Source: Cyanothece sp. BG0011 (GTDB lineage: Bacteria; Cyanobacteriota; Cyanobacteriia; Cyanobacteriales; Microcystaceae). Taken from it: DNA of 40,171 bases. The notes beneath the pieces were generated by a model, which was given only the letters and a program-made list of their open reading frames with translations, was not told the origin of the DNA and made no database searches. The stretch lies in NCBI RefSeq assembly GCF_003013815.1, contig NZ_PRLH01000011.1, positions 1 to 40,171 on the forward strand, in the 5' to 3' direction. Each line of letters begins with the position of its first letter. Positions within the stretch are counted from its first letter, which is position 1. Of this stretch, positions 1-8,370 are shown one piece after another. The position numbers and the translations under genes are program-made.

Positions 1-1710
1 ATTAGTAGTCAAAATAAACCTGCTGCTACTAACATCAATGATCTGAAATTTTGGCTACCCACTTCACTCCAAGCATTCTGGGGACCGGCTGAAACGAAAC
101 CCCCTCATCCTTGGCTCCCTAAAATCGAAATTGGCATTAAGAATCAACAAACCGTGATTTATGCTCCTGAGCAATTTGAATTAGGAACTTCTTCTTTATT
201 AATTGTAACAGTGACTGAGAACGATGCGATCGCTAATAACACAACCGTTGAAGAATTAGCCAAAATATGGCAACAAAACATTATAAATTCTTTTAATAAT
301 GCACTGTGGGGACATGAGTTTGATCAAAAATATTTTGCTGGAAGATGGATTATTAGTGCAATTTCTATTATTATAGCACTGATCTTAATACGGTTAGTTG
401 AATTTCTCCGAAGCTTTTTACGAAAACGGAGTAATTATCTCAAGCACAAACTTAATAAACTAACGGAAACCTTAGCAAGAAACGGGAAAGCTATTGGCTC
501 CCGTAAGACTTATTCTGGGGATTCTAATCATAATTCAAAAGTGGTTGATAATGAAACATATAAGGAAAACAAATCTCGAAAGAATCGATTGAATTTTCAG
601 TTTTTAATAACAAAAATTTTAAATATAATCAAAACAATAATAACAAAAAATACCTGGTTATCTTCTAAATTATCCCGCTCTAAACAAAAACTTTTTTTAC
701 AACGACAAAACTGGTTTAAACAAAGGATAAATTTTTATCAACTATTGCTTAGACTTTCTTTAATTTTAGACGTATTTATTTTAGGTTGTTGTTTGATTGT
801 TATTTCTTTAGTTTTCCGAGACATTCGTTTCTTATCTGTCTATATTCTCAAACGAACAATACTTTTAATCATAGTTTGGATGGGATTAACAATTTTAGAT
901 AAAGTTGGAGACTTTTTGATTGATTATTCTCTTAATAATTGGGCGACTGAAGCGCAAGAAAGTAACCCGGAATCTAATCGTTATACCCTGAGAATTAATA
1001 CATATTCTACTACGCTTAAACAAGCAACCACTTTTATAACTGTTGTATTAGGTATTTATTTAACCATTTGGTTAGTGGGAATTGATACGACTGTGTTAGC
1101 TGGAGCCGGCATTGTAGCAGTTGCTGTTGCTTTTTTGTCTCGAAACTTATTAGAAGATATGCTTAATGGTGTCTTAATTTTATGGAGCGATCGCTATGCC
1201 ATTGGTGATGTGATTGATGTTAATGGTATGGGGGGATTTGTTGAAAATATAAATCTATTTGTGACTTATTTACGAAATTTAGATGGACAACTTATTGCCA
1301 TTCCCAATAGTCAAATTTCCACAGTTATTAATCATACAAAAGACTGGTCAAGGGTTAATTTTACTATTAAAATTGCTTGGTATGAAGACATTAAAAAAGC
1401 AATCGATATTATGATTAATGTTGCTAAAGAAATGCAAAAGGAACCCCAATGGAGTGATAAATTTCTTGAACCGTTAGAAGTTTTAGGAGTCGATGAAGTT
1501 TCCCACGAAGGGATATTAATTCGTGTTTTAATTAGAACAAAACCCCTTGAACATTGGCCCCTTGGTCGAGAATTTCGCTTACGAGTCAAACAAAAATTTG
1601 ATGAGGCGAATATTTCTCTAGGCATTCCTCATCATAATATTTCTGTTGTTAATGATACTCATAATGATGAGCAAGTATTATCTTATGATATCCCTCAAAA
1701 AGACAGTTAA
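1..1710 (+). CDS. MscS-family mechanosensitive channel, 5' end outside window
   Basis: The reading frame is open from the first base, so the true start lies upstream; a GTG at 154 is not needed as a start. The protein should sit in the inner membrane and release solutes when turgor rises. A periplasmic N-terminal stretch ends in a segment rich in AKIWQQ-type residues, typical of cyanobacterial MscS proteins. Several membrane helices follow (around 350-420, 740-830, 850-930 and 1020-1080). A glycine/alanine-rich pore helix (GAGIVAVAVAFLSRNLLED, about 1105-1160) then leads into the beta domain (IGDVIDVNGMGGFVENI) and the alpha/beta C-terminal domain. The long basic, asparagine-rich linker between the first two helices (about 420-720) is unusual. 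The stop codon overlaps the stop of the convergent ABC gene. Confidence 0.85.
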   Translation: MSSQNKPAATNINDLKFWLPTSLQAFWGPAETKPPHPWLPKIEIGIKNQQTVIYAPEQFELGTSSLLIVTVTENDAIANNTTVEELAKIWQQNIINSFNNALWGHEFDQKYFAGRWIISAISIIIALILIRLVEFLRSFLRKRSNYLKHKLNKLTETLARNGKAIGSRKTYSGDSNHNSKVVDNETYKENKSRKNRLNFQFLITKILNIIKTIITKNTWLSSKLSRSKQKLFLQRQNWFKQRINFYQLLLRLSLILDVFILGCCLIVISLVFRDIRFLSVYILKRTILLIIVWMGLTILDKVGDFLIDYSLNNWATEAQESNPESNRYTLRINTYSTTLKQATTFITVVLGIYLTIWLVGIDTTVLAGAGIVAVAVAFLSRNLLEDMLNGVLILWSDRYAIGDVIDVNGMGGFVENINLFVTYLRNLDGQLIAIPNSQISTVINHTKDWSRVNFTIKIAWYEDIKKAIDIMINVAKEMQKEPQWSDKFLEPLEVLGVDEVSHEGILIRVLIRTKPLEHWPLGREFRLRVKQKFDEANISLGIPHHNISVVNDTHNDEQVLSYDIPQKDS

Positions 1711-3350
1711 ATGGCCAGTAAAGGCGCAGCATTAAGTAACTTTTGAGTATAAGGATGTTTGGGTTCTCTGAAAATACTTTCAGTTTCTCCAATTTCTACA
1801 ATTTTACCTTGATTCATCACCGCAATACGATGACAGAAAAAACGGGCAACCCAAAGATCATGAGTAATAAATAAATAGGTTAAATCAAAATCATTTTTTA
1901 ACTCAGACATCAAGTCTAACACTCTCGCTTGAACACTAGCATCCAACATACTAACCGGTTCATCACAAATCACTAATTTCGGTTTAGTAATTAATGCCCT
2001 CGCAATGGCCACTCGTTGCTGTTGTCCCCCCGATAATTCTTTAGGATAACGATGATAATAGTCTTCAACAGGGGTTAATTTAACCCGTTCTAACATTTTA
2101 TATACTTGTTTTTTAGCTTCATTTACAGTAGCTAATTGATGGATTAATAGGGGATCAGCAATACTTTGTCCTACTGTCATTAAAGGATTTAAACAAGCGT
2201 TAGGATCTTGAAAAATCATTTGAATTTGACGACGTTTAAGACGCATTTCTCTTTCAGACAGTTGGGTTAACTCTTCCCCTAAAAAGTGAATGCTTCCCGA
2301 TGTGGCTTTTAATAACTGTAAAAGGGTGCGAGATAGGGTACTTTTTCCACAACCTGACTCACCCACTAACCCTAAAATTTCCCCCGAATACAATTCAAAA
2401 CTAACATCATCTACCGCCTTAATAACGTCTGGTTCTTTAGAGAAAAATTGCTGAATGAAATTCCCTTCTAAAGTAAAATATTGTTTTAAATGATTAACGG
2501 TTAATAACGGTTTCTTGTCTGGTTTATCCTCTTCCCAAGAATCGCTATTCATGGATTCATCCTCTTCTACTTGAACGTGCAAAGCTGCTTTTAATAATGA
2601 CTTGGTATAATCGTGTTGAGGATGATGGAGAATATCAGCCATTTTACCCATTTCTACAATTTTACCGGCATTCATGACAGCCAGGCGATCGCAATATTCC
2701 CCGACCATCGCTAAATCATGGGAAATTAATAATAACCCCATTTCTTCTTCTTCACACAAACGGGTTAATTCTTGTAAAATTTCGGCTGCTACGGTTACAT
2801 CTAAAGCGGTGGTGGGTTCGTCAGCAATAATCATTTTAGGGTTCAATAATAACGCTAACGCCATAGCTACCCGTTGTCGCATTCCACCACTAAACTCATG
2901 GGGATATTGTCCCCAACGGTTGGGAGGAATATTGACTTTCTCTAAAGTTTTAATAGCGATGGTTTTGGCTTCTTTGCGAGATAATTGGGGACGATGGGCC
3001 TGTAAGGTTTCTATGCAATGTTCGCCAATGGTCATCAAGGGGTCCAGACGAGTCATAGGGTCTTGAAACACTAACCCCACTACCTCACCCCGAAACTTTC
3101 TTAACCCTTCGGCGTTTAACCCAAAAATAGATTCACCCTGAAACTCGATTTTTCCCTCAATTTGTGTTAATTTAGGGAGCAAACCCATGGCTGCCTTTCC
3201 CATCGTAGATTTACCACAGCCAGACTCTCCGACTAAGCCCAATTTCTCCCCTTTTTGTAGCGTAAAAGAAACCCTATCAACGGCCCACGTCTCACTGAAT
3301 GGGTACTGAATACGCAACTCATCAACACAAAATAAGGGTTGTCCGTTCAT
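1707..3350 (-). CDS. Fused oligopeptide/dipeptide ABC transporter ATPase (DppD-DppF-like)
   Basis: A 547-residue protein carrying two ABC ATPase domains in tandem, the layout of YejF/GsiA-type fusions. It should power uptake of peptides or similar substrates together with two permeases and a binding protein that are not in this window. Each half has a Walker A (GESGCGKST), an ABC signature (SGGMRQRVAMA in the first, SGGQQQRVAIA in the second), a Walker B (MIIADEP, LVICDEP) and an H-loop histidine (ISHDLAM, ITHDLW). Both halves end with the oligopeptide-family tail (HPQHDYTKSLL, HPYTQKLL), which supports the substrate class. The start ATG at 3350 has no clear Shine-Dalgarno sequence and lies 25 bp downstream of the inferred 3' end of a group II intron. 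Confidence 0.9.
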   Translation of the reverse strand: MNGQPLFCVDELRIQYPFSETWAVDRVSFTLQKGEKLGLVGESGCGKSTMGKAAMGLLPKLTQIEGKIEFQGESIFGLNAEGLRKFRGEVVGLVFQDPMTRLDPLMTIGEHCIETLQAHRPQLSRKEAKTIAIKTLEKVNIPPNRWGQYPHEFSGGMRQRVAMALALLLNPKMIIADEPTTALDVTVAAEILQELTRLCEEEEMGLLLISHDLAMVGEYCDRLAVMNAGKIVEMGKMADILHHPQHDYTKSLLKAALHVQVEEDESMNSDSWEEDKPDKKPLLTVNHLKQYFTLEGNFIQQFFSKEPDVIKAVDDVSFELYSGEILGLVGESGCGKSTLSRTLLQLLKATSGSIHFLGEELTQLSEREMRLKRRQIQMIFQDPNACLNPLMTVGQSIADPLLIHQLATVNEAKKQVYKMLERVKLTPVEDYYHRYPKELSGGQQQRVAIARALITKPKLVICDEPVSMLDASVQARVLDLMSELKNDFDLTYLFITHDLWVARFFCHRIAVMNQGKIVEIGETESIFREPKHPYTQKLLNAAPLLAI

Positions 3351-3375
3351 TGGTTAAGTTTTTTATAAAGTATTT

Positions 3376-3453
3376 ATTAGGGGTCGAGAAGGTAATCGCT
3401 TACCTCCCCTCCCATTCCAAACCGTACGTGAGCCTTTCAACTCATACGGCTTT
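3376..3453 (-). ncRNA. Domains V and VI of the outer group II intron
   Basis: On the minus strand, 3453 to 3419 forms the catalytic domain V hairpin: AAGCCGTATGAG and CTCACGTACGGTTT flank a GAAA-type loop and include the AGC catalytic triad. It is followed by a GGGGAGGTAA/TTACCTTCTCGACCCC stem (domain VI). The A in TCGACCCC is the likely branch point, eight bases from the proposed end. Domain V starts six bases after the RT stop codon. Confidence 0.8.
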
Positions 3454-3459
3454 CGGCAA

Positions 3460-4556
3460 TTAGTCCATTGTCATTGGTACAGTTAATACATCATCTTTCC
3501 ATTTATAGTCATTTTCAGACCAATCATAGGAATTGTCATTTCTGCTTTTGACATCATGACAGTGACGATGTAGAGCTTGATAGTTTTTATATTCATCCTT
3601 ACCGCCTTTCGATTTCGGGATGATGTGGTCAACTTCTATCAAGTCATCAGGAGTGAAGTATTGACCGCATAACGGGCATTTACCTTTCTGTTTCTTTAAG
3701 AGTTTTGCAACTCTGTTGGGTGTTTCTGGGTAGTTACCACGTCTTTTGCTCCAATATGTCCAGTTTCCATCATAAGTTGAGGCTTCAGGTTTGACCACCG
3801 TGTGTCTCTTTATTTCCGTTTCGGCGTGATAATACAGTTGCATTTCTTTAGTGCGAAATGTCCATATTCCATGTTTTCCGTATGAAAAGTATTTATTGAG
3901 TTTGTTGATGGTCTTGCCTTTCTTGACCCTTGATACTGCCCATGCTCGGAGCATATTCCACATTATATGGTCTTCAGATGAGAACGTTTCCTTGCTTGCT
4001 ACAGCTTGGTAGTAGTTACACCATCCTTTGATTACAGGGATTAAATTCCTGATTAATGCTTTTTGAGGGGATTTTTTGTGGTTTTTTATGACCTTTTTAA
4101 TCGCCTCATGGTGAGCTTTTATGGTCTTTTTACTAGGTTTGATTAGGGTCTTGTGTCCAATAGGTTTGGATATGTCTATGCCGTTAATTGTCCCTCCTGT
4201 TTTACCAGAGTGGTATTTACCAACGGGGTAAGACCGAATATTGAACCCTAGAAAGTCAAACCCAGGTTCAATGATTTTTCCATCGATTTCGATACTCCTA
4301 AGAGTATGTCTAATGGAGGTCTTTTCGGGTTTTAGTTCTAGCCCTACTTGTTCTAACCATTGAGATATTAAGGCCTTACATTGTAGAATGACGTTGTAGT
4401 CTTCATGGAGGACTACGAAATCATCAGCGTATCGGATGACCTTGGGTTTGTAGCCTGAATTCATAGAACCGTCTTCTCTCCGCTTATTGCGAGGGAAGTG
4501 GTTTTCTATGTGATTAATCATTCCGTGTAGTGCAATATTAGCTAATAGTGGGCTAA
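3460..4556 (-). CDS. ltrA: Group II intron RT/maturase-HNH protein, C-terminal exon
   Basis: This is the second part of the outer intron's protein, beginning at SPLLANIALHGM, directly after the RT PQGG motif. It contains the YADD active site (residues 278-281 of the restored protein) and the maturase X domain (IRNLIPVIKGWCNYYQ). It ends with an HNH endonuclease domain with paired CxxC and HxxxxCH-like residues (CPLCGQYF, EVDHIIPKSKGG, LHRHCH). The frame stays open back to 4662, but those 34 extra codons are inner-intron RNA (domains V and VI read as protein), so a start there is artificial. Joined to 5522-6227 it gives a continuous 600-residue protein with no missing motif, which argues that it is functional after splicing. 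Confidence 0.85.
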
Positions 4557-4655
4557 ATGGAGTAGGCACAAAGCGCACCTTCCAATCTTTCGGTTGGCGT
4601 GTTTCTTCATACCTCTCCCCAAACCGTACGTGACAATTTCTCGTCATACGGCTTT
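4557..4655 (-). ncRNA. Domains V and VI of the inner group II intron
   Basis: The minus strand from 4655 to 4621 is a domain V hairpin: AAGCCGTATGACGA and GTCACGTACGGTTT flank a GAAA loop with an AGC triad. It is closely similar to the outer intron's domain V but differs in the loop and upper stem. It is followed by a long domain VI hairpin of about 63 nt, in which GGAG pairs with CTCC near the ends and CCAA with TTGG at the tip, ending in AT. Confidence 0.8.
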
Positions 4656-4664
4656 CCATCATTG

Positions 4665-4907
4665 TTACCGTAGTTCCGCTTCTAGCTCATTGACAAACTC
4701 AGCTTTTGCTGTGTCTGATTGAAGAGTTTTCTTTGTTACCCCGTCAATTCCTGCTGTCTTCGACCCCTTGTTTGAGAGTATTGTATCCAGGGCATCTTTA
4801 ATCCAATCTTGACGACAGATGAGCCGATAGAGATGGTCAAATTGATGTTCCTTTTGATACTTAGCTTTTATGGCGAGACTACGTTGGGTTTTGATGATAT
4901 CGGACAT
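4665..4907 (-). pseudogene. Truncated N-terminal fragment of a group II intron RT (inner intron)
   Basis: Eighty residues remain of an intron-encoded protein. They include the N-terminal region (FDHLYRLICRQDWIKDAL) and the RT0 block (NKGSKTAGIDGVTKKTL), then stop nine bases before domain V. All catalytic RT motifs, the X domain and the endonuclease are missing, so it cannot act as a maturase. Its sequence differs clearly from the outer intron's protein, so the inner intron comes from another lineage. The rest of the gene was probably lost by an internal deletion; translation of the fragment is possible but without known use. Confidence 0.75.
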
Positions 4908-5521
4908 ACTTTTTAGTCCTCTCTACTTCCGTTTGTTCGTATCTCTAACAATGACTGCCATCCTTCGCCATGTGCCAGACTATTTTCTGGCTCGGACTAC
5001 TACGATGGCTCTGCCACGCAATAGCTACTTCAGTTGCAGTTAACCCAGTCTGTGACCAGACCAGCTATTACGCTTCCTACGTTCATACTTTGGTACGTAA
5101 TTACATTTAACCGTAGGCTTCTTCTTTACTCCGTTAGGATATAGACCTAATATCCCCGACATCAGTTGATAGTTTGTACCCTTGTAACTAGAGCAATTCA
5201 GACTGAGTAAAAAGTCCTTTTCAGTCAGACGAGTGGATGTTGACTTACCTGATGTCTCACGCCATCTCTGTCGTTTAACAGCGTGTCCAAGGTGTAGGAG
5301 CGTCGGACGAAGATTTCTTTCGTAGCCATAGTTAAATTCAGGCTCGAAGCCTCATACTGTAACAGAGTGCCAGTATTTTGCCCCTTGTTTCCCAGGCTTC
5401 AAACAGGTTCTTACTCATTGTCCCCTGCTTGCTGGGTCAGCCTTAGTACATTAGGGAATGTACTATCTCTTGGTAGTTTTCACTCTCCTTGAGCATTACC
5501 AAAGTACGCTTCGCAGCGCAC

Positions 5522-6227
5522 TTACACCACCTTGAGGAGTTCCAGAATTGGTGTCCTCAAATACGCCGTTATCTATAACGCCACATTTCAACCATCGTTT
5601 AATTAGATGTTTCATGCAGGTAGGACAATCTACTTTGGACAGTAGGTAATCATGGTTAATCTTATCGAAGCATTTTGAGATGTCAGCGTCAAGGACATAT
5701 TTGGCTTTCTTGTTGATTGCTGAGTATATCCTACCGATGGCATCATGTGCGCTTCTGCCTGGTCTAAAACCGTATGATGTCCCTTCAAATTGGGCTTCCC
5801 AATACGGCTCTAAGGCTGATTTAACCAAGGCTTGCATTGCTCTATCTTTAATGGTAGGAATCCCTAGAGGTCGCTTTTCATCACGTCCTGGTTTAGGTAT
5901 CCATATCCGTCTGAGTGCCTTTGCTTTGTAACCTTTGACGTTGAGTTCGTAGGCAAGATTTACTCTCTGGTTAGGGCGTAAAGCCTTTGTCCCATCGATA
6001 CCTGCTGTCTTCCGACCTTGATTATCTTGGGTCACTTTGCGAACGGCTAGGAGCTTAGCATAGTGTGACTTTAACAGGAGTTTTTGAAGCTTTTTGGCTT
6101 TGACTTTGTTTCCTGATTTAACCGCTTGAAATATCTTCTTTTGAAGCTTGAATACTTTTCTTTGGACTTTTGCCCAGTTGATAGTATTCCATTCTTGCGT
6201 AGTCTTGATTATCCTCGCTTTCGACAT
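5522..6227 (-). CDS. ltrA: Group II intron RT/maturase, N-terminal exon
   Basis: The ATG at 6227 opens a frame with the N-terminal region of chloroplast-like group II proteins (EWNTINWAKVQRKVFKLQ), RT0 (NQGRKTAGIDGTKAL), the RIWIPKPG and RPLGIPTIKDR blocks, SYGFRPGRSAHDA, the first catalytic aspartate region (LDADISKCFDKINH, D182) and the PQGG motif at 231-234. The DNA frame runs on to 5496, but the last eight residues (SALRSVLW) are encoded by the first bases of the inner intron. After removal of 4557-5521 the frame continues as ISPLLAN into the 3460-4556 exon, for a 600-residue total. Confidence 0.85.
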
Positions 6228-6875
6228 ATTTACTTCTACTTGTTGCTATTTCGTACTAATAAACCAGTTGTACGTCAGCTTATCCATACTCATTACAAGT
6301 AGGCATTTGCTTCTTACAACTTCTTACCCCCGTGACCCTTGCGCTTAAGTTTGTCACTTCTCAACTACACGACCAGTGGTGAGAGCAATCACGGGGTTAC
6401 TTCGTTCCGTTAATTTGGGATTATTGGTTGTAGGTTTTTTAAGGGTGTCAATTACTCTCTACCCCATCTATCCCCCAGGTTAGTTTTAGGAGTCGGTGTG
6501 AAAAATAATGTGAGCTTTCCACTTTTAACCTTGTTCTTTTGAACGCAGCTTATCAAACAGTTAAGCTACTTACTATTATTGAGGGTTCAAGTCGATGATT
6601 CAACGTAATGTTTAACCTTGACCAATTGACTCAAGGAACGACTTATCGTGCTGTTTCACAACGGGTTCCCCTTTTAACCCTGCTTCCATCCTGGGTTTAC
6701 TAAGTCCAAAACGGAGGGTTATGTCGTCATTCTCAGGATTTGCTCCTTTTGACTCCGAATGTGGCTCCTTTAGCCAACAAATCAACAGTTATCTGAAACT
6801 GAACATATTAATTTGTCAAGGTTCAGACGAGCTAAACACTTGTTAGTACAAGCTTTCTAGCCCAACGAATCGCAC
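6228..6875 (-). ncRNA. Domains I-III of the outer group II intron
   Basis: These 648 bases hold no convincing gene. They start with the intron 5' consensus at 6875 and run to the RT start at 6227, the usual length for domains I to III plus the beginning of domain IV in this intron class. A stem with AGCTTA/TAAGCT arms enclosing a nine-base loop near 6550 may carry one exon-binding site, but I could not confirm the pairing with the exon. A plus-strand frame crossing the 5' end (6902-7096) is not a gene. Confidence 0.6.
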
Positions 6876-7014
6876 CAATAGTTGATAGTTTAACACTGGA
6901 CTTGAACTTAGTTAACTTTGATTACTATAAATATTTTTCAATAAACTGTATTGGAGTTAAATATTCAAAATTTGCGATCGCTTTTATTAATTCTCTATTA
7001 AATAAAATTAAACA

Positions 7015-7251
7015 TTATTTACTTCTTCCTTTTTCTGCTAACATTTCTAATTTTACTTTTTGGATTAATTCTAGTTTTTGTTCTGTAGAGTCATAGCCAT
7101 TTTTTTTAGCCCGTTGACGCATTTCTTCAAATTCATCGGGTTCATTCTTAGCAATAATAACCACATCAACCTCTTCATCGCTGAAGTTTTGATCTAGTTT
7201 GATTTTTAATACCCCGTCACTGATTTTACCTTTGGTTTGTACTATTTTCAT
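7015..7251 (-). CDS. Antitoxin-like small protein
   Basis: A 78-residue protein with a beta-rich N-terminus (MKIVQTKGKISDGVLKIKL) and an acidic-to-basic helical C-terminus (ending EMLAEKGRSK). Small cyanobacterial proteins of this shape are often annotated as type II antitoxins. No toxin gene follows it: 139 bp downstream lies the group II intron and then the ABC gene. An AAAGG-like Shine-Dalgarno sequence precedes the ATG. Antitoxin identity is inferred from size and composition only. If correct it is an orphan, or its toxin has been lost. Confidence 0.5.
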   Translation of the reverse strand: MKIVQTKGKISDGVLKIKLDQNFSDEEVDVVIIAKNEPDEFEEMRQRAKKNGYDSTEQKLELIQKVKLEMLAEKGRSK

Positions 7252-7382
7252 AAGTGTACCTTTAAATAATAAATTACTCTTGACTCCTATAATAAACTAA
7301 AATTTTGTTATTCATCAATAGTAAGACCAGATTCTTCAAGTAGCAATATTTCCTCAAAAAGTTTCTTTGAACTAAGAAAAAG

Positions 7383-8369
7383 TTAATCTAGCGTATATTT
7401 TTTAAAAATCTCTCCTCTTACTACTCTAGCTTTTCTATTATTGGTTCCAGCACACATAAAATTATAATATTGACTAAATTCATTATCTTTATGTTTATTT
7501 TTCAGAATACTTTGTTCTAAATTTTCTAAATTTTTAGTAAAATCCTCAGAAACATTTGCTCCAACTTTAGCTATTTCTACTACCATTGTAAAAAAGCTTG
7601 ATTTGCGATACCAAATCGAATCATTAGGAAGGTCTAAATCTTTAATCAATGCAAAGGTTTTAATGAGTAAAGCTTTCATGTGGTTTTTGTTAGGATACTC
7701 ATCATTAAATTGAACAATATAGTTTTCTATTTCTTTATCTTTAGAAAAATATCCTCCTTCTTCTAAGGTTGACATAATTGATAAAATAAAGTGTAAATCT
7801 GCCATCCGAGTAAATTCTGATTCTCGAAATACTGGAAAATCACTTAAATCAATATTATTTAAAATATCTTTACCTGTTTGAATAAATTCGCCATCATAAA
7901 CAGCATTATGAATTTCTATATCTTCTAGTTTGAATTTAGTTAAATTAATTCTTCTAAATACTTCCTTGATATCACTTTCATCTACTTTACCAATATCTCT
8001 AACAACAATTTGGTATGACAAAAAGTCTCCTCTTTCCTCATCAGTTAACTCCTCAAATTTTTTGATTTTTTTCAAAGGTTTATCATGTTTTCCGTCAATA
8101 TACTTTTTAATCGTTGTCAATCTTTGTTGTCCATCTATTACCCATTCTGTTGTTCGCATTTTTTTAGTGTCAACTTCCCCTTTACAAACATAAATTTCTG
8201 GGAAAGGATAGCCTCTTAAAATAGTATCAATAAATTCTTCCTGATGGTCATGAGTCCAGACAAACTTACGCTGAAAATCGGGTCTAAGAATTAATTTACC
8301 ACTTTCTATATTTTGATAAATATCGGCTATAGTTGGGTTAGTTACTGAGGATTTAATTTGTGTTTGCAT
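7383..8369 (-). CDS. DUF262 domain protein (GmrS/ParB-like fold)
   Basis: A 328-residue protein. The N-terminal DUF262 domain has PDFQRKFVW near residues 30-38 and the diagnostic DGQQRLTT at 79-86, followed by FRRINLTKFKLEDIE, where the helical part begins. DUF262 forms the N-terminal nucleotide-binding/nuclease module of GmrSD-type IV restriction enzymes and occurs in many defence gene sets. Here no C-terminal DUF1524 (HNH) nuclease is present, so it would be an S-type subunit. Its start codon follows the stop of the upstream nucleotidyltransferase gene after one base (TAA G ATG), implying coupled translation and a joint role. Substrate is unknown. After its stop the frame stays open for 24 more codons (to about 7311). 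Confidence 0.8.
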   Translation of the reverse strand: MQTQIKSSVTNPTIADIYQNIESGKLILRPDFQRKFVWTHDHQEEFIDTILRGYPFPEIYVCKGEVDTKKMRTTEWVIDGQQRLTTIKKYIDGKHDKPLKKIKKFEELTDEERGDFLSYQIVVRDIGKVDESDIKEVFRRINLTKFKLEDIEIHNAVYDGEFIQTGKDILNNIDLSDFPVFRESEFTRMADLHFILSIMSTLEEGGYFSKDKEIENYIVQFNDEYPNKNHMKALLIKTFALIKDLDLPNDSIWYRKSSFFTMVVEIAKVGANVSEDFTKNLENLEQSILKNKHKDNEFSQYYNFMCAGTNNRKARVVRGEIFKKYTLD

Positions 8370-8370
8370 C

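Larger units (their letters stand above)
4557..5521 (-). mobile_element. Inner group II intron nested in the RT gene of the outer intron
   Basis: A 965-nt intron on the minus strand. Its 5' end is GTGCGCTGCG at 5521, matching GUGYG, and its 3' end is AT at 4557, after domains V (4621-4655) and VI. The flanks read GGT GGT GTA A | TT AGC CCA. Joining them gives GGVISPLLA, exactly the conserved sequence of group II RTs at this place. This fixes both boundaries independently of the intron consensus. The only internal frame is an 80-residue RT fragment, so the element lacks its own maturase. The 614 bases from 4908 to 5521 contain no gene and are taken to be domains I to III. Confidence 0.9.
3376..6875 (-). 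mobile_element. Outer group II intron (chloroplast-like class) interrupted by a second intron
   Basis: The inferred 5' end is GTGCGATTCGTTGGGC reading down from 6875, which matches the group II GUGYG start. The inferred 3' end is at 3376, after a domain V hairpin (3419-3453) and a domain VI stem with a bulged A, closing in AT. The open reading frame inside encodes a reverse transcriptase/maturase with an HNH domain, but it is split by an inner intron at 4557-5521. Without the inner intron the element would be 2,535 nt, normal for an ORF-bearing intron. It sits between an antitoxin-like gene (7015-7251) and the ABC ATPase gene, on their strand. The 5' and 3' ends are assigned from consensus and could be off by a few bases. 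Confidence 0.85.

Noticed and set aside
5496-6227. RT gene read as a simple truncated pseudogene
   Set aside because: The end coincides with an intron 5' consensus and the rest of the RT continues in frame after 965 bases, so nested intron insertion explains it better.
6902-7096. 64-residue plus-strand frame
   Set aside because: It runs antisense to the antitoxin-like gene, has no ribosome binding site and has an AT-rich composition.
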